From Flavobacterium sp. K5-23 (GTDB lineage Bacteria > Bacteroidota > Bacteroidia > Flavobacteriales > Flavobacteriaceae), in contig NZ_CP056783.1 of the NCBI RefSeq assembly GCF_023278045.1, positions 682,001-746,000 on the forward strand: a stretch of DNA of 64,000 nucleotides. Reading direction: 5' to 3'. Position 1 is the first letter of the stretch. Each line of letters opens with the position of its first letter. Under the pieces are notes generated by a model. The model was not told where the DNA came from and did no database searches. It saw nothing but the letters and a program-made list of their open reading frames with translations. Below are positions 45,693 through 53,100 of the stretch, piece by piece. Made by a program: the position numbers and the translations under genes.

Positions 45693-45727
45693 ATAAATAT
45701 ATTTATCACAAACATAATTTAAATTAT
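45693..45727. promoter_or_regulatory. Two palindromes 21 bp apart, candidate LysR operator
   Basis: ATAAATATATTTAT (45693-45706) and ATAATTTAAATTAT (45714-45727) are each 14-base perfect palindromes. Their centres lie exactly 21 bases apart, two helical turns. They lie 4 to 38 bases before the lysR start and upstream of the divergent -7 box. LysR regulators commonly bind paired T-N11-A sites on one DNA face. The A/T background lowers confidence. Confidence 0.45.
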
Positions 45728-45750
45728 TTTTACTAATAACATATTCGCCG

Positions 45751-45758
45751 TAAATTTG
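45751..45758 (+). promoter_or_regulatory. -7 box of the DJ-1-like gene
   Basis: TAAATTTG is a perfect TAnnTTTG box, 17 bases before the ATG at 45776. At the -33 position there is no TTG, which would suit a promoter needing the LysR activator. Confidence 0.55.
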
Positions 45759-45775
45759 TGTAAACAAAATTAGAA

Positions 45776-46546
45776 ATGAAAAAAGTAGCATTATTAGCAT
45801 TAATCGTATTAACAGTAGGTTGTTTTACAGCAACTGCACAAAAAATAAACAAAAACAAGATGAAAAAAGTATTATTCGTTCTTACTAGTCATGATAAACT
45901 AGGAGACACAGGAGAAAAAACAGGATTTTGGACAGAAGAATTTGCAGCACCTTATTATGAGTTAGCAGACAAAGGAATTCTAATTGATATTGCAACACCA
46001 CTAGGAGGACAACCACCTATTGACCCAAAAAGTGAAGATCCATCATCAGCAACAGAAGACACCAAACGTTTTGACAAAGACACTGAATTATTGGCAAAAT
46101 TAAAAAACACACACAAACTAGCCGATGTAAAAGAGGCTGATTATGATGCGGTTTTTTACCCTGGAGGTCACGGTCCATTATGGGATTTAGCAACCGATAA
46201 AAATTCATCCGAATTAATAGCTTCTTTTTATTCGAATAATAAACCCGTAGCTTTTGTATGTCATTCGCCAGCAGTATTGAAGAATGTAAAAGTAAATGGA
46301 GAATATTTAGTTAAAGGTAAAAAAGTAACTGGTTTTTCAAATACCGAGGAAGAAGCAGTAGGATTAACTAAAGTCGTTCCGTTTTTATTAGAAGATGCAT
46401 TAAAAGCAAATGGTGCAACTTATTCTAAAGGTGCAGACTGGAATCCATACGCTGTTGAAGATGGTTTATTGATTACAGGTCAAAATCCAGCATCATCAAA
46501 ACTTGTTGCAGAAAAGTTATTACAACAATTAAACGCAAAAAAATAA
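45776..46546 (+). CDS. DJ-1/PfpI (Hsp31-like) class I glutamine-amidotransferase-fold protein
   Basis: A 256-residue exported protein (N-terminal signal near ALIVLTVGCFTATAQ; lipoprotein or type I cleavage are both possible). The fold has the nucleophile elbow VAFVCHSPAVLK (C162, H163), the FYPGGHGPLWDL loop and WTEEFAAPYYELAD. These match Hsp31-type proteins, some of which have glyoxalase III or protein-repair activity toward methylglyoxal. It is two bases before the alcohol dehydrogenase gene, so the two are cotranscribed. Confidence 0.88.
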   Translation: MKKVALLALIVLTVGCFTATAQKINKNKMKKVLFVLTSHDKLGDTGEKTGFWTEEFAAPYYELADKGILIDIATPLGGQPPIDPKSEDPSSATEDTKRFDKDTELLAKLKNTHKLADVKEADYDAVFYPGGHGPLWDLATDKNSSELIASFYSNNKPVAFVCHSPAVLKNVKVNGEYLVKGKKVTGFSNTEEEAVGLTKVVPFLLEDALKANGATYSKGADWNPYAVEDGLLITGQNPASSKLVAEKLLQQLNAKK

Positions 46547-46548
46547 AC

Positions 46549-47706
46549 ATGTTAAACTTCGAAATATACAATCCTACGAATCTAGTATTCGGGAAAGGAC
46601 AAATAGAGAAATTAGGAAGCCTTGTGCCGAAAGGAGCTAAAATATTATTGGCTTACGGTGGTGGAAGCATCTTTAAAAACGGAATCCACGAGCAAGTAAT
46701 CAACAATCTTAAAGGTCACGAAATTGTGGAATTTAGCGGTATTGAAGCTAACCCACATTTTGAAACTTTAATGAAAGCAGTTGCAATTGTTAAAGAACAA
46801 AATATCGATTTTATCCTTGCCGTTGGTGGTGGATCTGTAATTGATGGTGTTAAATTTATTTCGGCTGCGGTTCATTTTGAAGGTAACCCAATCGATATTT
46901 TACAAAAACGCATATTGATTAAGGAAAACGCAGTGCCTTTTGGAACTGTATTAACCTTGCCAGCTACTGGAAGTGAGATGAATTCAGGTGCAGTTGTAAC
47001 TATTGAATCAACCAAAGAAAAGTTGGCTTTTGGTGGTTCAGCTATGTTTCCAAAATTCTCGATATGCGATCCAACAGTAATCGAGTCTTTACCAAAAAGA
47101 CAATTACAAAACGGTGTTGTTGATGCCTATACACACGTAATGGAGCAATACTTGACTTACCCTCACGAAGGATATTTGCAAGACCGCATTGCCGAAGGTA
47201 TTCTTCAAACATTAATCGAAATAGGCCCTAAAGTAGTTGAAAACCCAAAAGATTATGCCTTAGCTTCAAACTTTATGTGGAGCTGCACAATGGCCTTAAA
47301 CGGATTAATCCAAAAAGGAGTTCCTAGTGACTGGGCAACCCATATGATTGGACATGAATTAACGGCTATGTACGGAATAGATCATGCACGAACTCTTGCA
47401 GTAATCGCACCTAGTTTATACAAAGTGATGTTTGAAACCAAGAAAGGAAAACTAGCGCAATACGGAAAACGCATCTTCAACTTAGAAGGAACGGAAGACG
47501 AAATAGCAAATGAAGCCATTAATAAAACAGTTGAATTCTTCCACACTATGGGAATGGATACTAAACTGTCTGAATATACTTCAGACTACAGTAAAACAGC
47601 TGATTTTATTGTGAATCGTTTTGACGAAAGAGGATGGAAAGGATTAGGTGAAAAACAAAATATCACTTTAGAGAAAGTTAAAGCTATTGTAGAGATGAGC
47701 TACTAA
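46549..47706 (+). CDS. Iron-containing alcohol dehydrogenase (YqhD/BdhA-like)
   Basis: A 385-residue group III alcohol dehydrogenase. The dinucleotide loop reads AYGGGSIFKNG and AVGGGSVIDGVKF; the metal site uses the Asp of VVDAYTHVMEQYL and the histidines in HMIGHELTAMYGIDHARTLA. Length and motifs resemble YqhD, an NADPH-dependent reductase of toxic aldehydes. With the DJ-1-like partner and a LysR regulator, an aldehyde-defence role is suggested (inference). Confidence 0.92.
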   Translation: MLNFEIYNPTNLVFGKGQIEKLGSLVPKGAKILLAYGGGSIFKNGIHEQVINNLKGHEIVEFSGIEANPHFETLMKAVAIVKEQNIDFILAVGGGSVIDGVKFISAAVHFEGNPIDILQKRILIKENAVPFGTVLTLPATGSEMNSGAVVTIESTKEKLAFGGSAMFPKFSICDPTVIESLPKRQLQNGVVDAYTHVMEQYLTYPHEGYLQDRIAEGILQTLIEIGPKVVENPKDYALASNFMWSCTMALNGLIQKGVPSDWATHMIGHELTAMYGIDHARTLAVIAPSLYKVMFETKKGKLAQYGKRIFNLEGTEDEIANEAINKTVEFFHTMGMDTKLSEYTSDYSKTADFIVNRFDERGWKGLGEKQNITLEKVKAIVEMSY

Positions 47707-47731
47707 TTTCTTTGGAAATAATAAAAAATGA

Positions 47732-47767
47732 AAAAGGCGTTCTAATAAAATAATTGGAACGCCTTTT
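47732..47767 (+). terminator. Terminator after the alcohol dehydrogenase gene
   Basis: AAAAGGCGTTC (47732-47742) pairs with GAACGCCTTTT (47757-47767) around a 14-base loop. It is 25 bases past the stop. Confidence 0.88.
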
Positions 47768-47984
47768 CAAAACACCAAAACAAAATTAACTAATTCAATT
47801 CTCATTTTTCATCTAAAAACTTAATTTATAATCACTTATAACGCATTAATAATTTATATATTGTATAAATAATATGTTTTTAAACAAAAAAATTTATTCT
47901 AATCCTCTAAAGGGTAGCTTTCAATCTTATTTTTTTGTGTGATTAATTCATTTTTAAGTACTTTTGGTTAAATTTAATAACATA

Positions 47985-48980
47985 ATGACCGAGAATATAA
48001 AATTTGCAGTAATTGGTGGTGGAAGTTGGGCGACAGCTATAGCAAAAATGCTATGTGTAAATTTACCTGAAATCTCATGGTACATGCGTAATGAGACTGC
48101 AATAGAACATCTTAAAACACACAAACACAATCCAAATTACCTGAGTTCAGTAGAATTTGATATTTCTAAATTAAAACTAACCTCAGATATAAATGAAGCA
48201 GTGGCTTATGCTGATTATATCATATTTGCCATTCCATCAGCCTTTCTAAATGGTGAATTAGAAAAACTAACCGAGTCATTGAAAGACAAGGTGATTTTTT
48301 CGGCTATAAAAGGAATCGTACCGGAAACGAGTTTGATTGTTGGAGAGCATTTTCACTTTAAATATGATATCCCTTATTACAATATTGGTGTAGTAACAGG
48401 CCCTTGTCATGCTGAAGAAGTGGCATTGGAACGCTTATCCTATTTGACAATCGCCTGTGGTGATGCACAAAAAGCTGAAATTGTTGCCAAAAACTTATCA
48501 GGCAACTATATCAAAACTAAAATTACAGATGACATTATTGGAACTGAATATGCGGCTATGCTTAAAAACATATATGCTATCGCAGCCGGTATTGCACATG
48601 GTTTAGGATATGGAGACAACTTTCAATCCGTGTTAATGAGTAATGCGATTCGAGAGATGAAGAAATTCATCAAGAAAGTCCATAAAATGAAGCGAAACAT
48701 CAATGACTCGGCTTATTTAGGTGATTTATTGGTAACCGGTTATTCTGTGTTTTCAAGAAACAGAATGTTCGGGAATATGATAGGTAAAGGATACACCGTA
48801 AAAAGCGCGATGATGGAAATGAGCATGGTTTCTGAAGGGTATTATGCCACAAAAAGTGCTTATAAATTAAATCAAGGTTATGGAGCAAAAACCCCAATCA
48901 TAGATGCTGTATACAGTATTTTATACGAAGGAAAAGAAGCTAAAGCAGTGTTTAAAGAATTGACCGATAAACTGGATTAA
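47985..48980 (+). CDS. gpsA: NAD(P)H-dependent glycerol-3-phosphate dehydrogenase
   Basis: Makes glycerol 3-phosphate for phospholipid synthesis. The 331 residues have the Rossmann motif FAVIGGGSWATAIAK, VVTGPCHAEEVALERL (substrate and NAD contacts) and the catalytic lysine in GTEYAAMLKNIYAIAAGI. The ATG at 47985 is chosen over an upstream TTG at 47964. It is preceded by a 278-base spacer after the previous terminator. Confidence 0.96.
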   Translation: MTENIKFAVIGGGSWATAIAKMLCVNLPEISWYMRNETAIEHLKTHKHNPNYLSSVEFDISKLKLTSDINEAVAYADYIIFAIPSAFLNGELEKLTESLKDKVIFSAIKGIVPETSLIVGEHFHFKYDIPYYNIGVVTGPCHAEEVALERLSYLTIACGDAQKAEIVAKNLSGNYIKTKITDDIIGTEYAAMLKNIYAIAAGIAHGLGYGDNFQSVLMSNAIREMKKFIKKVHKMKRNINDSAYLGDLLVTGYSVFSRNRMFGNMIGKGYTVKSAMMEMSMVSEGYYATKSAYKLNQGYGAKTPIIDAVYSILYEGKEAKAVFKELTDKLD

Positions 48981-49014
48981 TACTTAGAATTATTCTAACT
49001 TAAAAATTCGAAAT

Positions 49015-49765
49015 ATGGTATTTTCATTTACTGGCACAGCAAACCTATTCCCAAAACAAATCCTCTTGGGATTTTGTTTTATGGTGGCTTTTCAAACATC
49101 GGGGCAAGAGCTTTCTGGGCAAGATTTACTTAAGAAAACAATTGAATATCATGATGCCAATAACAACTGGGACACCTTTAATGGGAAGTTGTTTATTGAA
49201 ATGAAAGCTCCTAATGGAAGCGACCGTTTGAGTGAGGTAGTTATTGATTTACCTAACCAATATTTTAAACTTAGCGCCCTTAAAAACAACACGAAAGTTG
49301 AGCATATCGTTGATAAAAACATTAGTTCTTTTACCTTAAACGGCAATTCTACATTTACAGAGGAAGAGGCTAAAACGTATAACTTGACCGAAACAAGAGC
49401 GAAATTCATGAAAAACTACTACACCTTTTTGTATGGTTTGCCAATGAAGCTCAAGGATTCAGGTACAATCATAAACCCTGCAGTTGAAAGAAAAGAGTTT
49501 ATGGGTAAAGAATACTTAGTGCTAAAAGTTAAATATGAAGAAGGAGTAGGAAAGTTCTTGGTACTTTTATTTTGATCCAAAAACCTATGCAATGGAAATT
49601 TATCAATTCTATCATGACGAAGCTAAAAATGATGGGGAATATATAATCCTTAACGGAGAAGAAGTTTTTTCTGGGATTAAATTTCCTAAATCTAGAGCTT
49701 GGTATTTGAATAATGACAAAGCTTACCTAGCTACAGACAAACTTACAAAAGTGACTCCTTTATAA
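49015..49765 (+). pseudogene. DUF6503-family secreted protein, frameshifted
   Basis: The first 186 codons (49015-49575) encode a signal peptide (LGFCFMVAFQTSGQ) and a beta-rich domain with DLLKKTIEYHDANNNWDTFN. They run out after YEEGVGKFLVLLF. Coding then continues in the next frame from about 49559 (WYFYFDPKTYAMEIYQFYH) to TAA at 49763-49765. A net change of one base around 49553-49560 joins the frames, so this is either a recent pseudogene or a sequencing error. The downstream part keeps good codon use and no stops, so the lesion is recent. The family assignment is from memory. Confidence 0.75.
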
Positions 49766-49944
49766 AAATTCAAAGTGAATTATTATAGGTTATGGAACAT
49801 ATTGGCAAAACCCTTTTTATTGGTGAATATGAACGACGAAATAGTTAATACGTGTACTAATACCTAGTTGTTTCTTCATTAATTGTTATTTATATAAGCT
49901 TTGTGGCATTCATACCAATTTCCAAACTCCTGAGCCCAAAATAT

Positions 49945-49980
49945 TTTATAGTTTTGAATTTAAAAATTCAAAACTATAAA
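49945..49980. repeat. 17-base perfect hairpin
   Basis: TTTATAGTTTTGAATTT (49945-49961) and its complement AAATTCAAAACTATAAA (49964-49980) leave a 2-base loop. TCAAGATTTTTTTG follows, so it could end plus-strand transcription about 180 bases after the DUF6503 gene, or be a small palindromic element. Confidence 0.7.
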
Positions 49981-50041
49981 TCAAGATTTTTTTGTCAATT
50001 ACTTGAATTCTCTATTACATTTATAATAAAATATCCTAAAA

Positions 50042-50070
50042 AAAAGACCTTACATTGCTGTAAAGTCTTT
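50042..50070 (-). terminator. Terminator of the large T9SS gene
   Basis: AAAGACCTTACA (50043-50054) pairs imperfectly with TGTAAAGTCTTT (50059-50070). The flanking A-rich stretch gives a T tail on the minus strand. It is 47 bases past the gene's stop. Confidence 0.7.
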
Positions 50071-50116
50071 TAATTTCCATTTCGTATTTCACTCTTAACT
50101 AAATTAAAAAGTTAAT

Positions 50117-53100
50117 TTATAACTTAATTACTTTTGTGGTGGTAATACCTCCTGAAGTAAATATTTTCAAGAAATAATTCCCACTAGTCAGGTTTTGGAG
50201 TGAAATAGTGTTTTTAGTATACTCGCTAATAAATTGACCCAAACTATTATACATTTCTATTTTCTCCAAAACATATTCCTTTGGTATTATGATTGTCACA
50301 ACATCAGTTGTAGGATTTGGATAGGCTTTTACCAAAATCTCTTTATTAAATGACTCGGTTGATAAGCCATTTGCAGTTATTTCAAACTGGTTAGGTACGG
50401 AAAATTCAGAACCGGAATAAGAGGCGTCAATTGCTTGTACCGACCAATAGTATGATCCGACAGGCAGACTTAAACGCCATTTTTTATTGTGTTCCACATT
50501 TCCTTTTCCAGAAACTTTACGTTTCCCAGATGTATTTGCATCTGCACCCATAATATTTTCACCTCCAGGTGTTGTTCCTATTTTAATGGCATAAGTTAGA
50601 CCAGCGCTAGGTGTATGATCATCCGTTGACGCGAGCCAAGAAAGCTCTACTGGATATGTTCCCGCTTTGCTGCTCACGTTATTTAAAAATTTCACAGGAG
50701 CACTAGTTATCAATGGGATTGAGGGCTTATCATTTTTAGTAAAAGTGGCTGATTTTGGGCTAAATGTTTTTTTAGTAGCAGATTGTTTACCCGAAGATGC
50801 CAAGACTTTAGCGGATTCATTTCGGACATTAATGTAGGTTCTGAAAATAAATGGTTTGCTTATTCCATTAATGTTATTAGGGTCATTTGGATTGTAATTT
50901 TTATTTTTTCCTACAATCACAAAATCCAAATCGTTATCCCCATCGATGTCCCCAAACACCACTTCGGCATTCTGGATATCACTTACATCAAATGCACTGT
51001 CTGTATATTTTGAAGTACTGGGGTTATATTCACTCAATTTGGTCACTTTTCCAGCTCCACCACCTGTTATACCGGAATACAATAAATCACTGTATCCATC
51101 TCCATTAAAATCACCTAAACTAATTTTACTTTGCCTCATTGGTTCTAAACCACTTGAAAATCTCGGCCAGGTTGTAATACCTTCATCCAGCTTATTGATA
51201 TAAATTTCGAAAATATCATTAGTAACGCTTGTTCCGGTAAATACAGCATCTAAATCTCCATCTCCATCAAAATCAATAAAATCAGTTGTTCCGTCCTTGA
51301 TAGCGACCAAATTATTATCTGTTGCTTTCAAGGTGAAGCTACCGGCCAGTTCCGTGACATTTTCATAAATAATACACTTCAAGCCGTCTGAAGCACTGAA
51401 CCCCGTGATTATTAAATCAATATCCTGATCTTTGTCAATGTCCCCTAAATCGAAAGAGGCATTTGCAAGGGGAGCTATTTGGGCAGAAGCATCTGTCTTT
51501 TTGAAGCTTGGCGGATTGGTAGATTTATCATATTCGTAAATCCACAATTTTGGCAGACCTGATATGGTATTTGTAGACATTCCCAATACTACAATGTCGG
51601 GTTGGCCATCATTGTTCATATCTACAATTTTGATTTTGGATTTGAATAAGCCGCCACCTAAAGCAGTGGAAGTATAATCAGTGCCGTTACTTAAATTTAA
51701 AACTAAATTATTTGTCGAATTTAAATCATTTCTAACCACGTCAGCAATACCATCCCCATTAATATCGCCAACTGCTAAACTATTAATATTATTTATATAG
51801 TTAATGGTATAGAGAAAGCTGTTTATATTAGAAACATTAGTATCGGCAAGTAATCGTTTACCGTCAAATCGTAAAATTTGAGATCCAGATCCATTAGCAT
51901 TGGCATAAATTAGATCTAAATCGTTGTCATTATCCAAGTCGGCTAATTTAATGACCGGAGCCTCTATTCCGGAGATAGATCGATCAATAATTCCACCTTG
52001 GTTTAAAATTTTCCAATCATAGGTTAAGGTAAAAGAATCCTCTGCTGAAAAGGCCCCTCCTTTTAATCCCGTATCCACGGCCTGTACTGACCAATAATAT
52101 TTTCCGGGATTAAGCTGCATTTCGTAAAACCCAGTATAGATAGCAGCCGGTTTTGTAATCAATCTTGTACCTGTTGTCAGGTTACTTTCCGTATTGGAAA
52201 GTTCTGTCCCTCCGGGAGTCGTTCCAAGCTTAATGACATAGCCCAGATTAGTGCTGTAATCATCTTTTGGGGCGCTCCATTTGAATTTTATTTTACCGTT
52301 GCCTAAATCTTCTGCAATTAATCCCGAAACGGCTGGTGGCGCCACATTTTTCTTGTTGGCGATATTTGACACGTACAGTAAAGATTTAGCACCGCCTGTA
52401 GCGCTAGTCCCTGTTAAAAACAAATCCAAATCCCCATCCATATCATAATCGACCCAGTTTGCGGTTGAATTTCGTAATCCTTCCAAAACAATTGGAGATT
52501 CTTTATAATTTCCATCGGTGTTTTGAAAATACAATTTTGTTGTTGGAATGCCTGCGGAATCTTCCCCAGTGAACAAGATGTCATTTGTGCCGTCATTGTT
52601 ATAATCCGCAACGGCGATATCTCCATTTTTTAATTTTGGATATTGAGAAACACCCAAAAGCATATTTCCAGATAATGGAACACTTGAATAAAACTGATTA
52701 GCTCCATTGGAATCGACTCCGCTTGATATAATGGTTAAAGTACTTTGGGAAGCATTCATTTTGGCGACTTCAATCACCGAATTTTTTAAACTTAGAGATT
52801 GATTGTAATTATAATTATTTGGAACGGTAGTTTTTATATAAGAGTTATAAATAATGTTGCTAATAGGTTGACTGGATGAATTTTCACCATTATAAATAAT
52901 ATCATTATCTCCATCTAAGTCAATATCGACAATTTTTAAATCTCCTTTGATAAAACCTTGTTGAATATTACCGACTAAATTACCATTAGTGTTTAAAGTT
53001 TTCGGCTCAATAACAAACATATTTTGATTGTCTTCTTTGTATAAAATATTAAATACATATTTTTCATCTTTGTCAATTCCGGAAATCACTAAATCAATGT

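Larger units (their letters stand above)
49766..50116. other. Intergenic stretch between the DUF6503 and T9SS genes
   Basis: A 351-base spacer without a supportable gene. It contains a long perfect hairpin at 49945-49980 and a terminator for the minus-strand T9SS gene near 50042-50070. The rest is A/T-rich sequence with no recognised motif. Confidence 0.6.

Noticed and set aside
49550..49570. Programmed frameshift in the DUF6503 gene
   Set aside because: There is no slippery run at the junction, and the family is not known to use recoding.
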